Origin: an uncultured Eubacterium sp.
Lineage (GTDB): Bacteria > Bacillota > Clostridia > Oscillospirales > Acutalibacteraceae
Reading direction: 5' to 3'
Length of the DNA: 50,163 bases
Assembly (NCBI GenBank): GCA_905234995.1
Contig: CAJOJV010000006.1
Span: 1 to 50,163, forward strand
This document shows, piece after piece, positions 31,402 to 40,068 of this stretch (the first letter of the stretch is position 1; each line of letters begins with the position of its first letter). The notes beneath the pieces were generated by a model that was not told the origin of the DNA, ran no database searches, and saw nothing but the letters and a program-made list of their open reading frames with translations. Both the position numbers and the translations under genes were made by a program.

Positions 31402-31435
31402 CCGCCCTGCAACCATAGATAGCAGGGCGGCTTTT
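31402..31435. terminator. terminator of the surface-protein operon
   Basis: A 9-bp stem CCGCCCTGC/GCAGGGCGG (31402-31410 with 31422-31430) with an 11-nt loop lies about 17 bases after the last gene of the minus-strand operon. AT-rich tails on both sides allow use in either direction. Confidence 0.75.
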
Positions 31436-31447
31436 ATATGCATTCTA

Positions 31448-32083
31448 TTATGCCTTACGTTTTAATTTTCCTTTGTACTGCTGCAGCAATATCGGAATAT
31501 AGGTAATGGCAGGAATAACGAAGCCGAGATACTTATAATCCGACTGCACAAGCATATTGAAAATACCGTGGTAGATGCTTGCCAGGGTCAGCAAAGCAAA
31601 GGTGCCGCAGATAAAGAGCTTTCTCTTTTTCTTAACGAAACAGATACCGAAGCCGACCGTCAGCGTGCATACGCCATGCATTAAAGCGGTGGAGAAGCCG
31701 CGGATAATCGCCCATACAATGGTAACATTTTCAATATTCTGCACAAGAATTACCATATTTTCAAACATACCGAAGCCGATGCCGACAGCGAACGAAAGCG
31801 CTAAAACCCGGTCCTGTCTGTCGTTGACAACAATGGCGTAAAATAAAATCGGCAGAGCTTTAAATAATTCCTCCGTCACAGGAGTAATTGAGGTTGTAAC
31901 CAATAAAGTATCGTTATTCAGTTTTGAAAGTAAAATCGAATTCAGTTCCGAAACAAAAAGTGAAACAAAAATACCGATAAGCATAAAGCCGACAATCAAC
32001 TTTGAGCGCTTTTTGAGCATTAGCAAAAGCAAAACCATCGGCGCAACGACGCAGATAAAGAGGATATAAATCAGGTTGTCCAT
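31448..32083 (-). CDS. PrsW-like intramembrane protease
   Basis: A 211-residue protein with about seven or eight hydrophobic segments. It has the PrsW/CAAX-protease-type motifs: T-P-V-T-E-E-L-F-K (the E-E pair near 70), G-F-G-M-F-E-N (near 105) and R-G-F-S-T-A-L-M-H-G (near 130), whose Glu and His residues form the metal-type active site inside the membrane. PrsW cuts membrane-anchored anti-sigma factors in Bacillus. Here it is the last gene of the surface-protein operon (13-base overlap with the preceding gene, AAAGGGGG ribosome site). The C-terminally anchored paralogues of the operon are plausible substrates (inference). Confidence 0.82.
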   Translation of the reverse strand: MDNLIYILFICVVAPMVLLLLMLKKRSKLIVGFMLIGIFVSLFVSELNSILLSKLNNDTLLVTTSITPVTEELFKALPILFYAIVVNDRQDRVLALSFAVGIGFGMFENMVILVQNIENVTIVWAIIRGFSTALMHGVCTLTVGFGICFVKKKRKLFICGTFALLTLASIYHGIFNMLVQSDYKYLGFVIPAITYIPILLQQYKGKLKRKA

Positions 32084-32736
32084 TTTTTAATCCCCCTTTC
32101 TACCGTAGGAACAATCGCAATCAGCACGGCTCCCATAAGAATACCGATAATGAGCGCCGCTATTTCATTGCCGAGGAGGTTGGCAACCATTTCGGCAACA
32201 CAAAGATATTCAAATACAAGCGCCAGCAAATTATATGTTTTCAGACAGTTGATAACGCCAAAGTCAACATCAGGGAAAATCAGATGCTTCAGATTGTAAT
32301 AGGAAGCGCCTGCAACGAATATAGTAATGACGCCGGAGATGACCTTTACAAGAAGCGAAGAATCGGAGAATAAAAAGCATATAACATATACTGCGATGGC
32401 AGGAAGCGGCGCCGCTAAAGGAATCAACCTGTATTTTGTAAATTCCTTTGAGCCGTCGTCGGCAAGGCTGTCCATAGCACCGTAGTTAGCGGAAAACAGG
32501 AACAATAAGCCGCCGATAACGCCGAATACGCCGAGCTGAAAGTGCTCCAGTATATCGCCGATGGTTATCAGTCTTACCACCTGATAAAGCCTGCCGAACG
32601 CCATACAGCCGACGGAGAGCGTAATCATCTGGGCATAAACGGCTTTTCTCGGTTTGAAGAAAACGACCGCACCGTAAATAAAGCCGATGAAGGCGCACAG
32701 GCAGGTAATGATGTTTGCGATAAGATATAAATTCAA
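32071..32736 (-). CDS. seven-helix membrane protein of unknown function
   Basis: A 221-residue protein with about seven hydrophobic segments and a TTG start at 32736 preceded by GAGGTG. Segments begin near residues 3, 33, 62, 98, 118, 160 and 180. No catalytic motif seen. It overlaps the PrsW-like gene by 13 bases and follows the third paralogue by 56 bases, so it belongs to the same operon; it may be a partner of the protease or an exporter part. Confidence 0.7.
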   Translation of the reverse strand: MNLYLIANIITCLCAFIGFIYGAVVFFKPRKAVYAQMITLSVGCMAFGRLYQVVRLITIGDILEHFQLGVFGVIGGLLFLFSANYGAMDSLADDGSKEFTKYRLIPLAAPLPAIAVYVICFLFSDSSLLVKVISGVITIFVAGASYYNLKHLIFPDVDFGVINCLKTYNLLALVFEYLCVAEMVANLLGNEIAALIIGILMGAVLIAIVPTVERGIKKWTT

Positions 32737-32792
32737 AATATCACCTCATTACAGCAGGGAGAGCCTTATACTCTCCCCAATTTTATCAATAT

Positions 32793-35243
32793 TTATGCAG
32801 GCAGCACTGCATCTTTTTTACGTTTTTTTGAAGCAGTCATACCGAGTGCGGTAACCGCCGCACCGAGAAGGAGTCCGCCGCCGGCGGAAAGAGCAAGCGT
32901 GCCTGATGTAAAGTTAGAACCCGCCGTTGTTGCGGCAGTATTGTCCACTTTATAATAAACCATTACGCTCTTTGCTTTCTGATTCCAGCAGAAGCGCTTA
33001 TCGTTAAGGTTAAATGCCGCGCTTTCGCCGAACATGTGGATACCCGTTTCATAACATTCGGGTACGTTGCTACTGCCGACAACAACCTTTAAGCTGCTTG
33101 CAAGAATTGGCACTTCTGCCTCATTCTTTGCCGCATAGAGCGCAAGCCACTGCGGGTTAACGCAACCGTTCATATCCGCGCAGGTGTCAATTTCCTTGAA
33201 GTAATCATCGCCCTTTTTGCGGTTACTTTCAACTGCTTTGTAGTACGCCGACTGATTTTTAAGAACAATTCTTTCGCCCTTGGCGTTATAGCCGATAAGG
33301 TCTTTTTCATCAACCATATAGTGAGGAACAGGGCTGAAATCAACATCGTAAAAATCGCACATATCCTTATAGGTAAGATATATTGAAACGGCAGTTAATG
33401 CAATCATTGCAACAGTAACGCCGGCAACAAGAGCGGCGCCCATATTGTTCGACCAGCTGATGTTACCCGAGTATTCAGGCTTGGAAACAAGGTCGTCCAT
33501 TCTGTCAAAATTAATTTGACCCCTTTCATTAAAGGTTAGAAACTCAAATCCTTCATATTCTCCCTGCAAATTCGGAATTACTTTGTCGGAGAATACTCCT
33601 TGAGACTGAATAGCACTAATCTCCTGATGAATCGTACGGTTGCTCTGTCCGACCTTAATTAACTCGTTTTCAATTGCATTTTTTGTATTATTAATTATTG
33701 AGGTATTTATTTCACCGGCTAAAACAACTGAACCAGCCAGAGCGATACCTGATACAGCTGTAAGCCCCCATAAAAATATTGTAAGCTTGCTTATAATCGA
33801 GTCTTTACCCTCATCTGCAAGCTTAAGAGCGTCCGCTCTTAATGCGTCGCTTGTCAAAGCAACGCCGCCTTTTTCATAAATTCCGCGGTCAACGTCACTA
33901 TAAATTGACGCTTCGCTAACATTGCTGGTATCTATTTTACTGTATTCCTCAGGGTTGGTTGCGGCAACGGCAACCAGCTCGCTGAGAGATACAAATCCGA
34001 GTCCCGCTCTCTGACCGTTTGAAAGAGAGGCAACAAGCGGATAAAGAACCGTAATATCGTCCTCTATATCCTCACTGCTTTGCATAAAGAAATCAAGCAA
34101 AGTACCGTCGCCGTAATCAGTGTTATTTAAAAATTCATATATGGAAACCTTGGAAATATTTGAGTTGAATTCAAAAATATCAAGGTTTGCTTCAACAAGG
34201 TCAACAAATTCGTCAACGTTGTCCTTGTTGAGTTCTCCGTCCTCTTCAAGCTGCTGCGCAGCTTCATGAGCACCGTCATAATCAATTTCTTCAGCGTTTT
34301 CTATCGCTTCTTCCGCATCTTCTGCAGAATTCAGGAATTCCTGAAAGTCGTCCCAGCAGGCAAGAATAGTATTTGCATCATCGTCATATTTCTTGGCGAG
34401 CTTTTTCATTGCGTCCGCAGGAGAACCGCCCTGAAGAGCCAATAAATCGTCATAGGTAGTATCCTCAAAACGCTCAACCCATGTATCGTCGCTTGTATCC
34501 GCCGCACGGGTGAGAAGATTCTGAATCATAATTGTTGCCTGACCGTTGGACTGAGCGATAATCGTGAGAATATCGGCGTGCTTATTTTTTTCGCTTTCGG
34601 GCAGAGAATCGCGCACCTGCACATTAAAATCATAAAGGGATTTCTTTTCCTTTTCTTTATCCGAAAGCGCGTCATATTGCGGCTTTGCCATTTCATAAAC
34701 CGTTTCGTTAAGGAGCAAGTCGCCGAGCCCTGCGCCGCCGCAGTCATCATCCGTCAGCTTATTAAGAATATCATGGAGATAACGCGCTCTTTCCCTGTTT
34801 GCGGAATTTTCGGAATTATAGTTTTCACGGTATTCGTTAATTGCCGAAAGGAACATATCCACAAACGGAATAATCTGCTCGCTCATCTGACCTTCCATAA
34901 GCTTTTCATATTCCGCAACGTCATATCCACCCTTCATATTCATAAGGGCAAGGTCGGTAATAGCTTCTTTTTTGTTTTTAGTAGTCTTGTAGCCGAGGTA
35001 AACCTTTTTGTTTCCCTTTGCTCCTGTATCGGTTGAGCCTGAGCCTTGGTTTAGGTCAACGGGCTTGCCGTCTTCGCCGTTAAGGATTGTAAAGCCCTCT
35101 TCGGCAGCCTTGTCAAAACTGCCCTGATATACCTTTACTTCGCTGATATAATCGGGCGTGTCAGCAAAGACCTGCGCCGGCATCAGCGTTGCCATCAATA
35201 CGGCAAGGATTACTGCAATTAATACTTTTGATATATGCTTCAT
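32793..35243 (-). CDS. MABP-like-repeat surface protein, paralogue 3
   Basis: An 816-residue exported protein: signal peptide (1-28, cut after V-F-A), then a beta module (about 30-108) with Y-I-S-E-V-K-V, G-F-T-I-L, V-D-L-N and the signature V-Y-L-G-Y-K-T-T, then A-I-T-D-L-A-L. A helical region rich in Asp/Glu/Lys, hydrophobic segments near 490-515 and 610-635, a second beta module (about 715-765: G-I-H-M-F-G-E, F-N-L-N-D-K, V-M-V-Y-Y-K), and a C-terminal membrane segment with a K-K-R-K-K tail follow. GGAGG precedes the ATG. The beta modules resemble MABP-type beta-prism repeats. No sortase motif. Function unknown; probably surface-exposed and membrane-anchored. Confidence 0.72.
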   Translation of the reverse strand: MKHISKVLIAVILAVLMATLMPAQVFADTPDYISEVKVYQGSFDKAAEEGFTILNGEDGKPVDLNQGSGSTDTGAKGNKKVYLGYKTTKNKKEAITDLALMNMKGGYDVAEYEKLMEGQMSEQIIPFVDMFLSAINEYRENYNSENSANRERARYLHDILNKLTDDDCGGAGLGDLLLNETVYEMAKPQYDALSDKEKEKKSLYDFNVQVRDSLPESEKNKHADILTIIAQSNGQATIMIQNLLTRAADTSDDTWVERFEDTTYDDLLALQGGSPADAMKKLAKKYDDDANTILACWDDFQEFLNSAEDAEEAIENAEEIDYDGAHEAAQQLEEDGELNKDNVDEFVDLVEANLDIFEFNSNISKVSIYEFLNNTDYGDGTLLDFFMQSSEDIEDDITVLYPLVASLSNGQRAGLGFVSLSELVAVAATNPEEYSKIDTSNVSEASIYSDVDRGIYEKGGVALTSDALRADALKLADEGKDSIISKLTIFLWGLTAVSGIALAGSVVLAGEINTSIINNTKNAIENELIKVGQSNRTIHQEISAIQSQGVFSDKVIPNLQGEYEGFEFLTFNERGQINFDRMDDLVSKPEYSGNISWSNNMGAALVAGVTVAMIALTAVSIYLTYKDMCDFYDVDFSPVPHYMVDEKDLIGYNAKGERIVLKNQSAYYKAVESNRKKGDDYFKEIDTCADMNGCVNPQWLALYAAKNEAEVPILASSLKVVVGSSNVPECYETGIHMFGESAAFNLNDKRFCWNQKAKSVMVYYKVDNTAATTAGSNFTSGTLALSAGGGLLLGAAVTALGMTASKKRKKDAVLPA

Positions 35244-35261
35244 AAATACAACCTCCGAATA

Positions 35262-37664
35262 TTAAGCTGTTACGGTCTTGTTTTCTTTACGTTTACCGGT
35301 AGCTTTCACAGCAAGTGCAGTGATGCACGCGCCGAGAAAAGCTCCGCCGCCGCCTGCAAGGGCAAGCGTGCCGCCTGTGAAGTTGGAACCGGTTGTTGTT
35401 ACAGCGTTTTTGTCCACCTTAAAGTAAACCATAATGCTTTTAGCTTTTTCGTTCCAGCTGTAGAGTTTGTCATTGAGGTTAAGCGGCGCGCCTTCACCGA
35501 ACATATGAATACCCGTTTCGTAGCCCTGCGGCACATCGCTGCTGCCGACTACTACCTTAAATGAATTCGCGAGAATCGGCTGCATTGCCTCATTCTTAAC
35601 CGCATAGAGCGCGAGCCACTGCTTGCCGATGTCGCCGTTCATATCCGCGCAGGTGTCTACGCTCTTATAATACTCGGCTTTTTCCTTACGGTTGCATTCA
35701 ACGGCTTTGTAGTATGCGCCCTGATTCTTGAGTATAATCTGTTCGCCCTTTGAGTTATAGCCTGTAATATCCTTTTCCTCTACCATATAATGCGGAATCG
35801 GGGTGTAATCCACCTTGTAATGCTCCCTCATTTCAAGATATGTGAGCACGGAGGAAACGGCAATCAAAATGATAAAGGCGACCGCCAGACCTGCTGAAAG
35901 ATAATATGTTACTTTATAACCGGTAGTAAACACTTTTCCGGTACTACCACCTCCGGCCGACAGAATTTCATCTTGTTTTGAGAGTAATTCTTTCATTTTT
36001 GCATAGTCAGGACTGTTTACATCCCAACACTTGCTGAAATCAATGCCCTGTTCTGCTAATGATGTCGTTTTCCCATATTCAGCAAGGGCATTCCAACCCC
36101 TAACACCATAAGTATAGTGACCGATACTATGTAAGATAGGTGATACAAAAGCACTTAAGAGTGCTGCAGCGCCCGTGCCGATGGTGATATACCACATAAT
36201 GTTTGACCATTTGGAGAGCGCGGTTTCTTCATCAACCATTTTTGAAAGCGCGTCCGAACGGAGCGCGTCGCTTGTGAGCGCAACGCCGCCCTTCTGGTAA
36301 ATGCCGCGGTCAACGCCCTCGTAAACGGAAACGGGCTTCATTTCATCAAGCTTGGCTTCCTTGTAACCCACTGAATCCGTTACGCCTATCATCAGCATTT
36401 CCTTAAGAGAGAAGAATTCAAGACCTGCCCTCTGTCCGTCGGAAAGAGATGCGATAATCGGATAAAGCATAGTGATATCGTCTTCCACGTCCTCTACGGG
36501 CTGCGTAAAGAAATCGAGCATTGTGCCGTCGCCGTAATCAATGCTGTCAAGGTATTCATGGAGAAGAATGGTGTTCATCGCATCCTGCGCTTCGGAAACA
36601 TTGTCCTGCGCTTCAACGTAATCAACCGCTGCATCAACGGCGTCTTCAACATCGGGGTTGCTACCCTCCATATCAACAATTGCGTCGGCAGCGTCGGTAT
36701 ATTCGCTGATGTCATAATTCTCAACTATTTCAACCGCGTCGTCATAATTATCAAGCGCCTCTTTGAAGGTTTCCCAAGTGCCGAGAAGTGTGTTCGCGTC
36801 ATCGTCATATTTCTTGGCGAGCTTCTTCATAGCGTCTGACGGATAACCGCCCTGTGCGTCAAGCAAATCGTCAAAGGTAGTGCCTTCAAAACGCTCCAGC
36901 CATGTATCCTCGCTTGTATCCGCCGCGCGGGTAAGCAGGTTCTGCATCATCAGGGTTGCCTTACCGTTGGACTGAGCAACAATAGTGAGAATATCGGCGT
37001 GCTTGTTCTTTTCCGCCTCGGGAAGAGAATCGCGCACTTCGTTATTTACATCGTAAAACGATTTCTTTTCCTTTTCCTTATCGGAGAGCGCTTCATACTG
37101 CGGCTTTGCCATTTCGTAAACCGTTTCGTTAAGGAACAAATCGCCGAGCCCTGCGCCGTCGGTATCGTCATCGGTCAGCTTGTTCAGTATATCGTGGATA
37201 TACTTTGCTCTTTCTTTGTTTGCCTTGTTTGAAGAATTATAGTTTTCACGGTATTCGTTAATAGTAGCAAGGAAGTTTTCAACGAACGGCACAATCTGCT
37301 CGCTCATCTGACCGTCCATCAGCGCTTCGTAATCCTTAACGGAATAGCCGCCCTTCATATTCATTAAAGCGAGGTCCGTAATCGCTTCGCTTCTGATTTT
37401 TGTGGTTTTATAACCGAGATAAACGGCGTTGTTGCCTTTTGCATAATCATCGGTTGCGCCTGCGTCCGCGTTAAGGTCTGCGGGCTTGCCGTCTTCGCCG
37501 TTAAGGATAGTATATCCTTCATCGGCTGCGCCGTCCGTGCTGCCCATAAAGATTTTCACTTCGCTGATATAATCCGGCGTGTCCGCAAACACCTGCGCGG
37601 GCAGCAGCGTTGCCATTAACACGGCAAGTATTACTGCGATTAATACTCTTGATATCTTTTTCAT
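35262..37664 (-). CDS. MABP-like-repeat surface protein, paralogue 2
   Basis: The ATG at 37664 is chosen (AAAGGGGA upstream; signal peptide starts MKKISR), giving 800 residues. The architecture equals that of paralogues 1 and 3: signal peptide, beta module with V-Y-L-G-Y-K-T-T and A-I-T-D-L-A-L-M-N-M-K-G-G-Y, helical acidic region, internal membrane segments near 500 and 610, second beta module with F-G-E-G-A-P-L-N-L-N-D, and C-terminal anchor. The N- and C-terminal thirds are almost identical among paralogues, while the segments near 300-370 and 480-590 differ greatly, a mosaic pattern. It starts 14 bases after the stop of paralogue 1. Confidence 0.72.
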   Translation of the reverse strand: MKKISRVLIAVILAVLMATLLPAQVFADTPDYISEVKIFMGSTDGAADEGYTILNGEDGKPADLNADAGATDDYAKGNNAVYLGYKTTKIRSEAITDLALMNMKGGYSVKDYEALMDGQMSEQIVPFVENFLATINEYRENYNSSNKANKERAKYIHDILNKLTDDDTDGAGLGDLFLNETVYEMAKPQYEALSDKEKEKKSFYDVNNEVRDSLPEAEKNKHADILTIVAQSNGKATLMMQNLLTRAADTSEDTWLERFEGTTFDDLLDAQGGYPSDAMKKLAKKYDDDANTLLGTWETFKEALDNYDDAVEIVENYDISEYTDAADAIVDMEGSNPDVEDAVDAAVDYVEAQDNVSEAQDAMNTILLHEYLDSIDYGDGTMLDFFTQPVEDVEDDITMLYPIIASLSDGQRAGLEFFSLKEMLMIGVTDSVGYKEAKLDEMKPVSVYEGVDRGIYQKGGVALTSDALRSDALSKMVDEETALSKWSNIMWYITIGTGAAALLSAFVSPILHSIGHYTYGVRGWNALAEYGKTTSLAEQGIDFSKCWDVNSPDYAKMKELLSKQDEILSAGGGSTGKVFTTGYKVTYYLSAGLAVAFIILIAVSSVLTYLEMREHYKVDYTPIPHYMVEEKDITGYNSKGEQIILKNQGAYYKAVECNRKEKAEYYKSVDTCADMNGDIGKQWLALYAVKNEAMQPILANSFKVVVGSSDVPQGYETGIHMFGEGAPLNLNDKLYSWNEKAKSIMVYFKVDKNAVTTTGSNFTGGTLALAGGGGAFLGACITALAVKATGKRKENKTVTA

Positions 37665-37677
37665 AGCACATTCCCCT

Positions 37678-40053
37678 TTATGCCGTAACGGCACTGTTTT
37701 CCTTGCGTTTTCTTGCGGCGGTCATACCGAGGGCAGTCACCGCTGCGCCGAGGAGAACTCCGCCGCCGCCTGCGAGAGCGAGCGTGCCGCCGGTGAAGTT
37801 GGAGCCTGTCGTTGTTGCGGCAGTTTTATCTGTCTTGTAATAAACCATAACGCTCTTGGCTTTTTCGTTCCAGCAGAAGCGCTTATCGTTAAGGTTGAAC
37901 GCTGCACCTTCACCGAAGAAATGGATGCCCGTCTCGTAGCCCTGCGGCACTGCCGTGCTGCCGACAACAACCTTAAAGGAATCCGCTAAAATCGGGTCTT
38001 CCGCTTCGTTCTTTGCTGCATAGAGCGCGAGCCACTGCGGGTTTACGCAGCCGTTCATATCCGCGCAGGTATCAATTTTACCGAAGTAATCGTCGCCTTT
38101 TTTGCGGTTGCACTCAACGGCTTTGTAGTATGCGCCCTGATTCTTGAGTATAATCTGTTCGCCCTTTGAGTTATAGCCTGTGATGTCTTTTTCATCAACC
38201 ATATAGTGAGGAATCGGAGTAAAGTCCACGTTATAATGCGCCTTCATATCGCGGTATGAAAGATAAGTTGTAACAGCAGCAAGAACAATAACCGCAACGC
38301 CAAGACCGACTGCGAGTCCTTTGCAAATTGAACTGTTTGCTGTCACTGCCTGTGTTTCAAGCGCATCAATTTTGTTTCCTTTAATAATATCTTCGTTAGT
38401 AAACAGAGTTTCAAGTTCGCCTATTTCGTCATCCGCCAGACCTTTTGTAAGCGGTTTGATATCATTTGAAAGACTGCTCACTTCTTTTGTGCAGGATGAA
38501 ATATCATATTTCATAATGCCCAGTGAAACCGCAGAGCTTGTAAACGCAACAAATGTCGTTGCAGTTAAAACTATCATAGCGGTAGTCCATGCGCTGAAAA
38601 TGCTGTTGTCCTGATTCATTTTAGCGAGAGCGTCCGCTCGCATTGCATCGCTTGTAAGAGCGACACCGCCTTTCTGATATATTCCGCGGTCAACTCCGTC
38701 ATAAATTGAAATCTCTTCAATTTCGTCAAACTCGATATCTGAATACCCGTTTTCATCAGTCATAGCAACAGAAAACAATTCTTTTAATGAAAGAAATTCA
38801 AGACCTGCACGCTGACCTTTTGAAAGCGAAGCAATCAGCGGATAAAGGATAGTTAAATCGTCATTGATTTCATCATACTCCATCATAAAGAAATCGAGCA
38901 GTGTGCCATCTTCATAATCGATGCTTTCAAGATAGTCGTGTATTGCAATGAACTGCGAGTAAACTGTTATTTCCCTGACCTGATTCCTGATTTCATTGTA
39001 TTCGTTAAAGAATTTTGAATACTCCTCTTTATTGTATTTCGGGTGAAGCTGTTCAAGCAGGAATTCACAATGCTCTATTTGTTCCGTAGCTGCGTTTTCA
39101 TCGAATGCATCGACTTTGGCAACATATTCGTCATAAGATGCAAGACAGTCACGGAACGCATCCCACATTTCAAGTAGCTTTTGCGCATCATCGTCATATT
39201 TCTTGGCGAGTTTCTTCATAGCGTCGGTAGGAGAACCGCCCTGTGCGTCAAGCAAATCGTCAAAGGTAGTGCCTTCAAAACGCTCAAGCCATGTATCATC
39301 GCTTGTATCCGCCGCGCGGGTAAGCAGGTTCTGCATCATCAGGGTTGCCTTACCGTTGGACTGCGCAACAATAGTGAGAATATCGGCGTGCTTGTTCTTT
39401 TCCGCCTCGGGAAGAGAATCGCGCACTTCGTTATTTACATCGTAAAAGGATTTCTTTTCCTTTTCCTTATCGGAGAGCGCTTCATACTTAGGCTTTGCCA
39501 TTTCATAAACCGTTTCGTTAAGGAATAAATCGCCGAGTCCTGCGCCGCCGCAATCGTCATCGGTCAGCTTGTTCAGCGCATCATGAACAAACTGCGCTCT
39601 GCCTTTATTCTCCGCATTATCGGAATTGTAATTTTCGCGATACTCGTTAATTGCGGCAAGGAAGCTTTCCACAAACGGAACAATCTGCTGGCTCATCTGA
39701 CCTGCCATCAGCTTTTCGTATTCAGCAACATCGTAGCCGCCCTTCATATTCATAAGGGCAAGGTCGGTAATTGCTTCGCTTTTTTTCTTCGTGGTTTTGT
39801 AGCCGAGATAAACGGATTTGTCGCCCTTTGCACCTATATCGTCAGAGCCTGAATCGTTGTTCAGGTCAATCGGCTTGCCGTCGTCGTCGCAAAGAATGGT
39901 ATATCCCTCGTTTTCGGCATTCTTACAGTTGCCCTCGTAGACCTTAATTTCACCTATATAATCGGGCGTATCGGCAAAGACCTGAACGGGAAACAGGGTT
40001 CCCATCAGTATTGCCATAAATACAGCAATAATTGCTCTTGATAAATGTTTCAT
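37678..40053 (-). CDS. MABP-like-repeat surface protein, paralogue 1
   Basis: A 791-residue member of the same trio with signal peptide (M-K-H-L-S-R-A-I-I, cut after V-F-A), first beta module (V-Y-L-G-Y-K-T-T, A-I-T-D-L), helical region, membrane segments near 480 and 590, second beta module (F-G-E-G-A-A-F-N-L-N-D, V-M-V-Y-Y-K) and C-terminal anchor with K-R-K-E-N. AAAGGAG precedes the ATG, 15 bases after the stop of the 1687-residue gene. The variable middle (about 300-380) has no counterpart in the other two. A conserved block with D-T-C-A-D-M-N-G precedes the second beta module in all three. Confidence 0.72.
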   Translation of the reverse strand: MKHLSRAIIAVFMAILMGTLFPVQVFADTPDYIGEIKVYEGNCKNAENEGYTILCDDDGKPIDLNNDSGSDDIGAKGDKSVYLGYKTTKKKSEAITDLALMNMKGGYDVAEYEKLMAGQMSQQIVPFVESFLAAINEYRENYNSDNAENKGRAQFVHDALNKLTDDDCGGAGLGDLFLNETVYEMAKPKYEALSDKEKEKKSFYDVNNEVRDSLPEAEKNKHADILTIVAQSNGKATLMMQNLLTRAADTSDDTWLERFEGTTFDDLLDAQGGSPTDAMKKLAKKYDDDAQKLLEMWDAFRDCLASYDEYVAKVDAFDENAATEQIEHCEFLLEQLHPKYNKEEYSKFFNEYNEIRNQVREITVYSQFIAIHDYLESIDYEDGTLLDFFMMEYDEINDDLTILYPLIASLSKGQRAGLEFLSLKELFSVAMTDENGYSDIEFDEIEEISIYDGVDRGIYQKGGVALTSDAMRADALAKMNQDNSIFSAWTTAMIVLTATTFVAFTSSAVSLGIMKYDISSCTKEVSSLSNDIKPLTKGLADDEIGELETLFTNEDIIKGNKIDALETQAVTANSSICKGLAVGLGVAVIVLAAVTTYLSYRDMKAHYNVDFTPIPHYMVDEKDITGYNSKGEQIILKNQGAYYKAVECNRKKGDDYFGKIDTCADMNGCVNPQWLALYAAKNEAEDPILADSFKVVVGSTAVPQGYETGIHFFGEGAAFNLNDKRFCWNEKAKSVMVYYKTDKTAATTTGSNFTGGTLALAGGGGVLLGAAVTALGMTAARKRKENSAVTA

Positions 40054-40068
40054 AATGGCTCTCCTTTT

